DNA of 32,839 bases from contig JAHFAI010000024.1 of assembly GCA_023250635.1 (NCBI GenBank), forward strand, positions 1 through 32,839, read 5' to 3'. Made by a program: the position numbers and the translations under genes. Source of the stretch: Deltaproteobacteria bacterium. Its GTDB lineage: Bacteria; Bdellovibrionota_B; Oligoflexia; Oligoflexales; Bog-1112. Positions 14,121 through 22,472 of this stretch are shown here, one piece after another. Positions within the stretch are counted from its first letter, which is position 1; every line of letters begins with the position of its first letter. The notes beneath the pieces are model-generated. The model was not told where the DNA came from and ran no database searches. It saw only the letters and a program-made list of their open reading frames with translations.

Positions 14121-15302
14121 TTGAAATCTATAAAACATTTCTCTGCCTTGTTAGCTATCGTGGTCACCGCAATTTTGGTGATGTTTTCCAGTGTAAATTT
14201 TTCCGGCCATTATATCTGGGACGGGGAAATCTATAGTGCGCTGGTAAAAAAATATCTCGTTACGGGAGAGCTCTCCTCCCTTGGTCCAGGAGACCTGCCT
14301 CTCTGGGCTAAGGACATTCCTCAGCAGTCCTATTTTAATCGCATCGCCTATTATTGGGCTGCACAAGTAGTTATGCTGATCTACCCTCTGCACGAGAAAT
14401 TTTTATTTCCCTTACTCGATTTTTTACCGTTTACGGTTGCTGCTATTTTTTTGTATTTAAGCTGCTATCGCTATCTTTCCTTAAGCATTCTTGCAAGCTT
14501 TTTTGCCGCTATCTGGTTGTTGGTGCTGCCAGCGGCTAAAGTCATCTATCAGGTGGTAGCTCACCCCGAGGCACTCTGCTTAATGCTGATGAGCGTTGGT
14601 TTTTACCTCTCCCTGGGTCGTCACCATCTAGCGGCTGCTCTCGTACTCTTATTCGCCATGCTCAGCCGTGAATCAGCAGCGATGATGAGCGTTTATCTGC
14701 TGCTCCATCATTACTGGCAGCAACCTCGCGAGCCCGGCTTACTGCGGCGCTATCGCCCCCAAATGCTCTATGCGGGCAGTGTTTTCGCCGGACTCGCCAT
14801 TCCTTTGTGCATACAGCAACGCTCAAGTCTTTCAAGTTTCTCTTTTTTTAATCTGGTGATAGAAACAAATCGCCTCCACCCTTTACCGTATCTGCTCTTC
14901 AATTTTAATATACTGATCATTCCTTATGTCCTGGGTTTTTGGCGACTCAAACGACAGGAACAGCTCAATCATCTCGCTCTTTGGCTGCTGAGTATTCTCC
15001 TGCTCAGCGCTGCCTTAGATTGGTGGCGAGTACTGTATGGTAATCTTCACTTTGCTGTTTTGCCCCTTGCTGCTATAACGATTTATCGCGTATTCCGCCA
15101 CCAGAGCATCTATGTTTTCGTGCTTATCACTCTCTATCTCGCCAGTTTCCCTGGCAAGCTCAATTGGACCCAGCTAAAAATAGTAACTATTTGGCCCTAC
15201 TGTGTGCTTTTGCTACTTTTTATTGCCCAGAGCTATAGGGAAAAACGATGTACTATATTGTCGGATCAGGTCCCGCAGGAGTCGCCGCAGCTATTCCCTT
15301 AG
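14121..15302 (+). CDS. GT-C-like multi-pass membrane protein
   Basis: A 393-residue hydrophobic protein with about ten predicted helices. After the first helix comes HYIWDGEIYSALVKKYL, with Asp/Glu placed as in the catalytic first loop of GT-C glycosyltransferases (PMT/ArnT-like). Another loop has HPEALCLMLM and MLSRESAAMM. The TTG at 14121 is the first possible start after an in-frame stop at 14091 and begins a normal signal-anchor (MKSIKHFSALLAIV...), but there is no strong ribosome binding site, so the start is uncertain. It lies 53 nt after the GT2 gene and overlaps the next gene by 55 nt. It is likely the transferase that uses the GT2 product; acceptor unknown. Confidence 0.75.
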   Translation: MKSIKHFSALLAIVVTAILVMFSSVNFSGHYIWDGEIYSALVKKYLVTGELSSLGPGDLPLWAKDIPQQSYFNRIAYYWAAQVVMLIYPLHEKFLFPLLDFLPFTVAAIFLYLSCYRYLSLSILASFFAAIWLLVLPAAKVIYQVVAHPEALCLMLMSVGFYLSLGRHHLAAALVLLFAMLSRESAAMMSVYLLLHHYWQQPREPGLLRRYRPQMLYAGSVFAGLAIPLCIQQRSSLSSFSFFNLVIETNRLHPLPYLLFNFNILIIPYVLGFWRLKRQEQLNHLALWLLSILLLSAALDWWRVLYGNLHFAVLPLAAITIYRVFRHQSIYVFVLITLYLASFPGKLNWTQLKIVTIWPYCVLLLLFIAQSYREKRCTILSDQVPQESPQLFP

Positions 15303-16822
15303 TCGAAGCTGGCTTAGCAGTAACGATACTCGACAGTGGTCTGCAGCTTGAGGACTCCGTAAAACAAAAAGTAGCAGATCTTCGCCAGTATTCTCCCGAG
15401 CATTGGTCAACAAGTGATCGGGCTTTTCTGCGAGGAAAAGCTGCTCTCGTCAATGGCAAGCTTCCTCGAAAAACAGTGTTTGGTTCAGATTTTTCCTATC
15501 GGCAACTTCCTCAATTCTTAGTGCAAGGCGATGCCTTCAACCAGAGCGAAAGCTCCTTTGCTGCGGGCGGCTTCTCCACCACCTGGGGAGCTGGGCTCCT
15601 TTCCTATAGCGCCGCGGATACCAGCGATTGGCCTCTACACCTTACGGAGCTATACCCCTATTATCAGGCCGTTCAACGCTGGATACCTCTCGCTGCTGAT
15701 CGTGATGCTTTAGAAAAACAGCATCCTCTCTTTAGTGATTCCTTTAGCAGCTTAACGCGAGGACGCCATATAAGCGCCTGGCTGCAGAGCATCGCTGGAC
15801 GCCGCCGTTCACTAGAACAAGCTGGTTTCACCTATGGGGCGGGGCGATTGGCTCTCAGTGACTGTCGTTACTGTGGCCTCTGTTTAAGCGGCTGCCCCTA
15901 CGATTTTATTTACCGCAGCAGCCACACCCTCGCGTTGCTCCGCCAACGCAGCCCCCAACTGAGCTATCGCCGTGGCCTCGAGGTACAAGAAATTCGCGAA
16001 GAGGCGGGGAGCGTTGCCATTCTTACCCGAGATCTCAACAGCCAAGAGACCATTGTTTTTCATGGAAAACGGGTTTTTTTGGCAGCCGGGGTGCTTAGTA
16101 GTGCTAAGATTTTACTCCATTCCCAACGCTGTTATGGTGAAGAAGTAGAGATAAAAGACAGTCAATACTTTGTTTTCCCCCTGCTAACCCGGGTTCGCTG
16201 TAAATCCCCTCGCCAAGAAGAAACTTTTACGATTGCCCAACAGGTTCTCCATATTGCTCACCCCACCCTTGCTTCTCCAGAAATAAGACTCTCGTTGTAT
16301 CCCTATAACGATTTTCTCTCTCTTACCGTGCAGCAAAAATTAGGAGCCCTGTATCCACTATTTCGTCCCTTTGAGGATTATTTCCTCGGACATTTATTAC
16401 TAGCCCAAGGCTGTTTACCCTCCAAGGTCTCGGGAAGCATCCGCCTAAGCCTGGAGAAACAGCCGAGTGATGGTAGCCTAAGCCTCCACTGTCGCTCTCG
16501 GCTCAATCCCACCAGCACCATCGTTTTTAAAAAACTATTTCGCCACCTTCTTAAAAACACCAGTAACCTCCAGGCGCTTGCCCTCGCCCCTTTGCTGCAA
16601 CGAGGGAAAATTGGTCAGGGTTTTCATATGGGAGCATCCTGGCCAATGGCACTCAATCCCCAAGGGAAATTTTCCAGCGATCTTCTCGGTCGCCCCCAAG
16701 GCTGGCAACGTCTGCATCTGGTCGATGCCTCGGTGCTCCCTTCCCTTGCCAGTGGTTCCATCACCTTTACGATTATGGCAAACGCCTACCGGATTGCCGA
16801 ACAAAGTAGAAATTTAGCTTAG
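15248..16822 (+). CDS. GMC-type FAD oxidoreductase with four-Cys cluster motif
   Basis: The 524-residue protein begins directly with the FAD motif MYYIVGSGPAG (Gly6, 8, 11), so ATG 15248 is the start even though it overlaps the previous gene by 55 nt. RGKAALVNG, GGFSTTWGAG and a C-terminal block (GFHMGASWP with His460, then LHLVDASVLP and FTIMANAYRIAE) fit GMC oxidoreductases, which oxidise alcohol groups. CRYCGLCLSGCPYDF at 206-220 is CxxCxxCxxxCP, found in a cholesterol-oxidase/choline-dehydrogenase-like branch and resembling a [4Fe-4S] ligand set. There is no export signal, so it is probably cytoplasmic or membrane-associated. In this operon a sugar or lipid-linked sugar hydroxyl is the likely substrate (inference). 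Confidence 0.85.
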   Translation: MYYIVGSGPAGVAAAIPLVEAGLAVTILDSGLQLEDSVKQKVADLRQYSPEHWSTSDRAFLRGKAALVNGKLPRKTVFGSDFSYRQLPQFLVQGDAFNQSESSFAAGGFSTTWGAGLLSYSAADTSDWPLHLTELYPYYQAVQRWIPLAADRDALEKQHPLFSDSFSSLTRGRHISAWLQSIAGRRRSLEQAGFTYGAGRLALSDCRYCGLCLSGCPYDFIYRSSHTLALLRQRSPQLSYRRGLEVQEIREEAGSVAILTRDLNSQETIVFHGKRVFLAAGVLSSAKILLHSQRCYGEEVEIKDSQYFVFPLLTRVRCKSPRQEETFTIAQQVLHIAHPTLASPEIRLSLYPYNDFLSLTVQQKLGALYPLFRPFEDYFLGHLLLAQGCLPSKVSGSIRLSLEKQPSDGSLSLHCRSRLNPTSTIVFKKLFRHLLKNTSNLQALALAPLLQRGKIGQGFHMGASWPMALNPQGKFSSDLLGRPQGWQRLHLVDASVLPSLASGSITFTIMANAYRIAEQSRNLA

Positions 16823-16835
16823 CTGGGGAGTTTTT

Positions 16836-17642
16836 GTGAAAATTGCTATTAGTGGTGCTCATGGTTACTTGGGTAAGGCTCTCAGCGATCATTTTGCCCA
16901 GCAGGGACACACGCTGGTCAGGCTTCAGCGTAACGATTGCCCTCTGCAACAGCCAACTATCGAAAAAATTGGCGAAAACTGTCAGACTTTTATTCATTGC
17001 GCTTACGATATGTCCTTAAGCACATGGGAGGATATTTGCCGAGTAAATATCCAAGGCACTACTAAACTTTTTGCTCTTTTAGCAGAAAAAAAAATTCCCC
17101 AGGTTATTTTTATTTCAACCCTGAGTGCCTACCCCGCTTGTCATTCAAACTATGGGCGGGCAAAATACCAGCTTGAGCAAGAAGCCCTCGCTCGGGGCTT
17201 TTTGGTGCTTCGTCCCGGCTTGATCTACGGGGGAGAGCAACGCGGACTAATCGGTAAATTAAAAAAAATCTGTGGCGGACGCTCTCTGCTCCCCCTGATT
17301 GGCAGTGGCCGGCAGGTGCAATACACTACTTTTCTCCCTGATCTGCTTGCCTTTATAAGCGAAGCCGTGGCGAGTGAACTGGGTTCTCCCCAGGCCATAA
17401 GCGCTGCTCACCCTCGCGGTCTAACTTTTCGCACCATCCTTGCCTCATTATCTGGACGGAAGCAAATCCTGTTTATTCCCATCCCCTGGCCACTGGTATG
17501 GTTTGCTTTGTTTCTGCTCGAACGTATGGGGCTACGCCCTCCCTTTGCCAGCGATAGCGTTTTAGGTTTGGTTTATCCCACTACCTCAGCAGATTTTAGC
17601 TCGCCGTTTTGCCTCGAAAAATTTCGTCCTTGGTCAGCATAA
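16836..17642 (+). CDS. NAD-dependent epimerase/dehydratase (extended SDR-like)
   Basis: A 268-residue Rossmann protein starting at a GTG with GGGAG 6 nt upstream. The nucleotide-binding GAHGYLG is at 7-13, STLSAYP near 94-100, and the catalytic pair is Tyr106-x-x-x-Lys110 (NYGRAK). RPGLIYG follows, as in nucleotide-sugar epimerases and reductases. A hydrophobic stretch near the C-terminus (WPLVWFALFLLERM) could bring it to the membrane or bind a lipid substrate. It lies 13 nt after the GMC gene. An FAD oxidase plus SDR pair next to a GT2 enzyme resembles in logic the DprE1/DprE2 two-step epimerase, although GMC and DprE1 folds differ, so this is only an analogy. Confidence 0.85.
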   Translation: MKIAISGAHGYLGKALSDHFAQQGHTLVRLQRNDCPLQQPTIEKIGENCQTFIHCAYDMSLSTWEDICRVNIQGTTKLFALLAEKKIPQVIFISTLSAYPACHSNYGRAKYQLEQEALARGFLVLRPGLIYGGEQRGLIGKLKKICGGRSLLPLIGSGRQVQYTTFLPDLLAFISEAVASELGSPQAISAAHPRGLTFRTILASLSGRKQILFIPIPWPLVWFALFLLERMGLRPPFASDSVLGLVYPTTSADFSSPFCLEKFRPWSA

Positions 17643-17652
17643 GGAGGGCGCT

Positions 17653-18423
17653 TTGGGAAAAAACATCGTACTTATTATGGCTCACTGTGATGACGAAGTT
17701 TTTTTTTCAGCACGAATTCTCCAGGAAATTGCTCTTGGTAATGAGCTTTTTTGTGTTTACATTACTAATTGCCATCATAAATTTACTGATCCCAAAATTC
17801 GCCTTAAAGAATCTTACAACGCCTTGGCGTATCTTGGCGTAGCGAGAGCAAATATTTTCCCGATCGGCATCCATAATAATTTTCCCGATGGGCAGTCATT
17901 TCGCTATATCGACTCCATCTTTAGTACGGTGCAAGCGGCACTCACCAAGATTCGTATGGATGAGATTCTTACCCTCGCCTGGGAGGGTGGTCATGTGGAC
18001 CACGATGTCGCCCATTTAATTGCCCGAGCCTTGGCTAACTCTTCTTCAAGAAATATTAAGCTCTGGGAATTCTCTGCTTATCACGCGTATAGATGCAAAA
18101 AACCTTGGTATCATACCATGGCGCTGCTGAGTTCTCCACCAGCAAGTTCACCCATACGGGAACGAAGACTAACTCTTTGGCAAGGCATACACTGCTTTGC
18201 CGTAGTGCGTTTTTTTAAATCGCAGTGGCAAACCTGGTTGGGATTGGGATTGGGCTGCCTCGTTGAACTTGTTCTCTTTCGCCGAGAACGTTCTCGACTT
18301 CTCCCTAAGGAGTTTAGCCTGAAGCCACCCCATCCCGGCTCCTTGCTCTACGAGCAGCGCTTTAAAAAAAGCTATGAGGAATTCTTCGAGGGCGTGAGCC
18401 TATTTTGCCAAACGAGGCTATAA
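17653..18423 (+). CDS. PIG-L/LmbE family N-deacetylase
   Basis: A 256-residue protein whose TTG start is fixed by AAGGAGG 5 nt upstream. The zinc motif is AHCDDE at 10-15 (family usual AHPDDE) with Asp13 as general base and His11/Asp14 as ligands. GGHVDHD supplies His114 and His117. PIG-L enzymes remove an N-acetyl group from GlcNAc-containing substrates (GlcNAc-PI, mycothiol and bacillithiol precursors, aminoglycosides). The Pro-to-Cys change inside the motif is unusual but leaves all ligands in place. It sits 10 nt after the SDR and 4 nt before a GNAT gene, suggesting deacetylation followed by a different N-acylation of the same amino sugar. Confidence 0.88.
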   Translation: MGKNIVLIMAHCDDEVFFSARILQEIALGNELFCVYITNCHHKFTDPKIRLKESYNALAYLGVARANIFPIGIHNNFPDGQSFRYIDSIFSTVQAALTKIRMDEILTLAWEGGHVDHDVAHLIARALANSSSRNIKLWEFSAYHAYRCKKPWYHTMALLSSPPASSPIRERRLTLWQGIHCFAVVRFFKSQWQTWLGLGLGCLVELVLFRRERSRLLPKEFSLKPPHPGSLLYEQRFKKSYEEFFEGVSLFCQTRL

Positions 18424-18427
18424 TTTC

Positions 18428-19297
18428 ATGCAAAACTATACCTTTAAACCCTTGGATCTCAGCGCTGCTGGCCTTGTTCAGCTGCAACAATTAATGGCCA
18501 TGGTCTGGCCTCAGGCGAGACACCTCGATTATTCCTATCTTCACTGGTTGTACAACGAAAATCCGGCGGGAGCTGCCCTTGGTATAAATGCCTGGGAGGG
18601 TGAAGAACTAGCAGGCCACTATGCGCTTCTTCCTCTTAATGCCTTGCGCTTTGCTCAACCCACTCGTGGCGCTTTATCACTTAATACTGCTGTCCACCCC
18701 CATCATCAGGGTAAGGGGCTTTTTCTTTGTCTTGCTCAGCAAAGCTATGATTTAGCAATAACCCGGGGAATAACCCATGTGCTAGGCGTTGCTAACGCCA
18801 ACAGTACCCCCGGCTTTACCCGCAAACTTGGTTTTTCGCTTATTGGACCTCTCGACGTCCGGATTAGCTTTAGCCTCCCTCAGCTTCGCACCACCCCCTT
18901 AGGGCCTATCCCTTCCTGGCAACGTAGCTGGTCTAATCACGAGCTTGCCTGGCGGCTCGCCAATCCCCATGGAAGATATAGTAGCGTGGCTGAAGGGGCC
19001 ACCCGCTGGGTGTTAGCCTCCGTAGCCCAAGCAGGTACGGGCTCGATTTTAAAGATCGAGCAGCGAGCCGAGGGCATCGCCAGTATCGATGCTGCTATTC
19101 CTCGTAAAAATCCTCCGTTATGTAAAGTCTGGCTGGGCCTTAGTCCACAGATACATCCTTCTATTTTTTCCTTTCCCCTGCCCCAGCGTTTGCGGCCTTC
19201 GCCGCTAAATCTGATCTATCGTTCCCTCAGTCCTGGCGACGAATCTCCCGGGCGCGCAAGTATTCAGATTGAGGGAATCGATTTTGATGCATTTTAA
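18428..19297 (+). CDS. GNAT-family N-acyltransferase
   Basis: A 289-residue protein with an N-terminal GNAT domain. AVHPHHQGKGLFLCL near 91-105 is the acyl-CoA pyrophosphate loop (QGKG), followed by GITHVLGVANANSTPGFTRKLGFSLIG, the beta5 bulge/helix region. The C-terminal half (about 150-289) is less clear and may be a second, degenerate domain. It is the last gene of the operon, 4 nt after the PIG-L deacetylase, with GAGG about 10 nt before ATG. It probably acylates the amine freed by the deacetylase; donor and substrate are unknown. It is convergent with the membrane protein at 19322, 24 nt away. Confidence 0.82.
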   Translation: MQNYTFKPLDLSAAGLVQLQQLMAMVWPQARHLDYSYLHWLYNENPAGAALGINAWEGEELAGHYALLPLNALRFAQPTRGALSLNTAVHPHHQGKGLFLCLAQQSYDLAITRGITHVLGVANANSTPGFTRKLGFSLIGPLDVRISFSLPQLRTTPLGPIPSWQRSWSNHELAWRLANPHGRYSSVAEGATRWVLASVAQAGTGSILKIEQRAEGIASIDAAIPRKNPPLCKVWLGLSPQIHPSIFSFPLPQRLRPSPLNLIYRSLSPGDESPGRASIQIEGIDFDAF

Positions 19298-19321
19298 GGG
19301 GTTGGCGAAGCTCGGCACAGC

Positions 19322-21256
19322 CTACTTAAGTCTATTGTTTAGAGTAGTTATATTGATATCGGCAAAGGTATCTTCCGGATACAGCAGCTTAATTTGTTGA
19401 TAAAAGCTAATAGCTGCACGAGTAAAATCAGCACGCGACCAAAAAGGTCCCGCTATGTCTAATAAGGAAAAATAGGTGTTTTGGCGATCAAGCTCAGCAG
19501 CCTGTTTGGTGAAATTAAAGGCTTTTTGCCAATCTCCACAACCTGCATAGGCTGTAGCTAAACTACGATATAAGGCGAAAGAGGCAAGGTTTTCACCCTT
19601 GGCATATTCCAAGTACTCCAGCGCTCGTTGATAGTCGTGAGTGGCGATAAAACCCTCACCAAAACGCAAGGCGAGCTCCCTGCTCGGCATTCTCTTACTT
19701 GCTCGTTCGAGGTTGAGAAAAAGGCCAAGCTGCACATTCCCATTGAGCAAATTATTCTGATACCCTTGCAAATTATTCGAAACGATAAAATCAGCTTCTT
19801 TACGTACCACGGTCTGAACAAAACCTCCCAAGTAAAAATCCGCCGCAAAAAGAGCCTGGCTGCCCAGCTGTTCCCTCAGTTGATCATCGATATAGATCAC
19901 TGCCGCCGCAGGCAACTGATCTCGTACTCGTTGCATTTCAGCAGTTTGCGAAATATACGCCGCATGTTCTGCTTGCTTATGCTTGGTAACGTCGATCTGC
20001 GCCGCGAGCAAAACGCTACAGCAGCCTAGGGCCAGAAGCCCTGCACTCGGCAGGGCAAAAACCCTGAGCAGGGAAGCAGTGCGTGGAAAATAACGCCTGA
20101 CTAACTGGGCAAAACCCTGGGGGATCTGCAGAAAAACCGCCCAAAAAACCAGAGCCGAGGCCGTCGCATATATAAACTGAAATCCGTGAAAAACAACAAA
20201 ATGAAGCAGGGGAAAGATCCAGAAAAAAAGCGAAAAAAACAAGCTCAGCAGCAGTATCCGCTGCCTACTCAAACAGCTGCCAAGCATTGCAAGCCCTAAA
20301 ACAAAGCCAACCCAGAGATTGGGGGGCGGCAGGTAGGCGAGGATTCGTGAAGGGCTGAAAACATCACTGAGCAAGGCTAGATAGAGGTTATAAATATAAG
20401 ACAGCTCGAAATAGCTCTTAAAACCTTGATTTAACGCAGCATTCATACCAAAACGATTAGCTGCCGAGCTTAGCGCCTCACTCGCGAGTATAGGCTGAGC
20501 GGTGAGGAGATGCTCACCATAGAGTTGCCCAGCTAAAATACCGCTTGCGAGCACGATAGCAAAGCCCCATAGAGCAGCGAGAAATGCAAGCTGCCGACGT
20601 TGCGCTGGCAGCCACAAGCAGGCTATGCTGTGGACTACGGTAAAGGAAGCCAGCAAGGCAAAAGGCTGCCAGCCAAGCATCAGGGCAGAGAATAACTTGA
20701 GAAAAAGCTGCCCCCGCCTGCCTTCTTGCAGCCAACAAACCAAACCGTGAAACAGCAAAAACAAACCACATAACGCGGGGCTGTCGTTAAAAGTCATATC
20801 TGCATAATAAAGTGGAGTAAAGCCAGCAAAGGCGAGAGCCGTCGCTGCGAGAGCAAGCAGGGGATTGCTCATTAAGCGAGACATGCTGAGAAAGGCACCG
20901 TACATTGCCAGTAAATAAAAAAGCAGCATAAGTTTACGAGCAACATTGATCTCCAAAGAAAGCTGGGGAGCGACGGGCAGCATAGCTGCTTTCATCAAAA
21001 TAAACGTGGTAAGGGGGAAACGGACATAGGTGAGATAGCTGGTTTTTTCCTCAGCATCAATGCTTGCCCGTGCATAGGGAATCAACTTGTTTGTCCAAGA
21101 AATGTTTTTTGCCAGACTAAGACCGTGGGCGGAAACAAAACCATGATGACCAGGGGGAAAAGCGGGTAGCTCAGCATCTAAGCACAGAAAAAACACGGCG
21201 AGGATAAAAAAGAGAGAGCGAGCTAAACTAAACTCCTTAGCGGTAAAGCCAACCAT
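19322..21256 (-). CDS. GT-C (family 39-like) membrane protein with shared TPR tail
   Basis: The 645-residue product has a signal-anchor, a first outer loop (LPAFPPGHHGFVSAHGLSLAKN) as in GT-C sugar transferases, roughly ten to twelve membrane helices, and a soluble C-terminal third with TPR-like helices. The last part (LYRSLATAYAGCGDWQKAF... to DINITTLNNRLK) closely matches the tail of the protein at 11197-13056. ATG 21256 has AGGAG 5 nt upstream. The longer frame to 21382 lies inside the penicillin-binding protein gene and is not used. It starts 10 nt after that gene, so the two are likely co-transcribed. Role: probable periplasmic transfer of lipid-linked sugar (inference). Confidence 0.82.
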   Translation of the reverse strand: MVGFTAKEFSLARSLFFILAVFFLCLDAELPAFPPGHHGFVSAHGLSLAKNISWTNKLIPYARASIDAEEKTSYLTYVRFPLTTFILMKAAMLPVAPQLSLEINVARKLMLLFYLLAMYGAFLSMSRLMSNPLLALAATALAFAGFTPLYYADMTFNDSPALCGLFLLFHGLVCWLQEGRRGQLFLKLFSALMLGWQPFALLASFTVVHSIACLWLPAQRRQLAFLAALWGFAIVLASGILAGQLYGEHLLTAQPILASEALSSAANRFGMNAALNQGFKSYFELSYIYNLYLALLSDVFSPSRILAYLPPPNLWVGFVLGLAMLGSCLSRQRILLLSLFFSLFFWIFPLLHFVVFHGFQFIYATASALVFWAVFLQIPQGFAQLVRRYFPRTASLLRVFALPSAGLLALGCCSVLLAAQIDVTKHKQAEHAAYISQTAEMQRVRDQLPAAAVIYIDDQLREQLGSQALFAADFYLGGFVQTVVRKEADFIVSNNLQGYQNNLLNGNVQLGLFLNLERASKRMPSRELALRFGEGFIATHDYQRALEYLEYAKGENLASFALYRSLATAYAGCGDWQKAFNFTKQAAELDRQNTYFSLLDIAGPFWSRADFTRAAISFYQQIKLLYPEDTFADINITTLNNRLK

Positions 21257-21266
21257 GAGATCTCCT

Positions 21267-22472
21267 CTACTGGGCTGCAACTCGTGGCATCGACGGAACA
21301 ATGCGATTATCCGCCCAATGCTCCTGGTACCAGAGCCACAGGGCCTCAGCGGCAAGCTGACTCCCCCGTATTTGCCAGGCACCGCTATTGACCACCACGG
21401 CGCTGACCACTACTTGGGGTTTATCGTAGGGCATCAAGCCGCTAAACCAGGTAATGCGTCCCTTCGGGGATTTGCCGGTAAGGGATCCGGTTTTACCACC
21501 AGCTAACTCCCTAATTTTAAGGTATTTTTTTGAACGAAAGCCACCACGAGCTGATCCCTTGATCACGGTCTGGTGCATGAGGGTTCGCAACTGTTGGCTA
21601 TGCTCATTGCTCAGGAGACGCCGTTCGCTGGCAGCGCTATTCAATAGAGCATGTTTATCACTGCCATCTTGAACCCGCAGGGGTAAACTCACCCCATCGC
21701 GAGCAATGGCAAGATTAATCCAAGCCGCGTGCATGGGGCTTATTCCTACGCGACCAAAACCTGCTGCGTACTTTCCCACGCTCCCCACACTGGATGAATT
21801 TGGCTGCGGCGGAACATGAGGGCTTTGTTTGAGGAAAAAATCGGTGGCAATGCCGCCATCCCAGCCAAATTTGCTGGCATAGAGCGACAGCACATTGAGA
21901 CCCAGATATTTTACCGCCATCTGTGCGAAAAATCCATTGCATGATATGGCGAAGGCCTGCTCTAGGGTGAAATTTCGTCCCTCCTTGCCAGCCTTGTCTC
22001 GTAACCAACTTCCCTGAGGATTAACCTCAGCACATCCGCCCGTGAGATTGCGCACCTTATCAGCAGCGGTTGCCCCTACCTCCAACAAAGCGGCGGTGGT
22101 CACGGTTTTAAAAAGAGAAGCTGCTGGAAAATCGCTGTACAATGCCGTATGGGTGCTGGCACCATTGGGATCATGGCTCCACTGCTCAGGCTCCTTGCCC
22201 TGGGCCATAGCGATGATGGTACCGCTGGCCACATCTACCATAACTACCGCGGCAATCGGTTGACCGCGTTTTGAGATAAATGCTTCAAGTTGCTGCTGAA
22301 TTTTGCCATCGATGGTCAGCCGTTGTGCTTTTCCCTCAGAGGACTTAACTACCACGACATTGTTTTTGTCGGGCGAGGGAAGATGCCTTGGTAATTTTAT
22401 CGGTGACTGACCGACGCCAGCAGGACTATAACAAGTAAGAATGATCAGCGTTAATCGGCTTAGGATTTTCAC
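21267..22472 (-). CDS. penicillin-binding transpeptidase, compact form
   Basis: A 401-residue exported protein with the three transpeptidase motifs: SLFK (Ser119 nucleophile, Lys122), SCN (Ser177, Asn179) and KTG (Lys327). Surrounding FPAASLFKTVTTAALLEVG and FGRVGISPMHAAWINLAIARDG match class B PBP transpeptidase domains, but the usual long N-terminal dimerisation domain is missing. Only about 90 residues precede the core. It would cross-link or remodel peptidoglycan in the periplasm. The GTG at 22472 (AGGAAG 6 nt upstream) gives a signal peptide VKILSRLTLIILTC; the GTG at 22520 is less likely. It is divergent from lptF, with 5' ends touching. Confidence 0.88.
   Translation of the reverse strand: MKILSRLTLIILTCYSPAGVGQSPIKLPRHLPSPDKNNVVVVKSSEGKAQRLTIDGKIQQQLEAFISKRGQPIAAVVMVDVASGTIIAMAQGKEPEQWSHDPNGASTHTALYSDFPAASLFKTVTTAALLEVGATAADKVRNLTGGCAEVNPQGSWLRDKAGKEGRNFTLEQAFAISCNGFFAQMAVKYLGLNVLSLYASKFGWDGGIATDFFLKQSPHVPPQPNSSSVGSVGKYAAGFGRVGISPMHAAWINLAIARDGVSLPLRVQDGSDKHALLNSAASERRLLSNEHSQQLRTLMHQTVIKGSARGGFRSKKYLKIRELAGGKTGSLTGKSPKGRITWFSGLMPYDKPQVVVSAVVVNSGAWQIRGSQLAAEALWLWYQEHWADNRIVPSMPRVAAQ

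Noticed and set aside
21257-21382. 42-residue N-terminal extension of the GT-C/TPR protein at 19322
   Set aside because: It overlaps the PBP gene, is Arg/Gly-rich, and ATG 21256 has a well-placed AGGAG.
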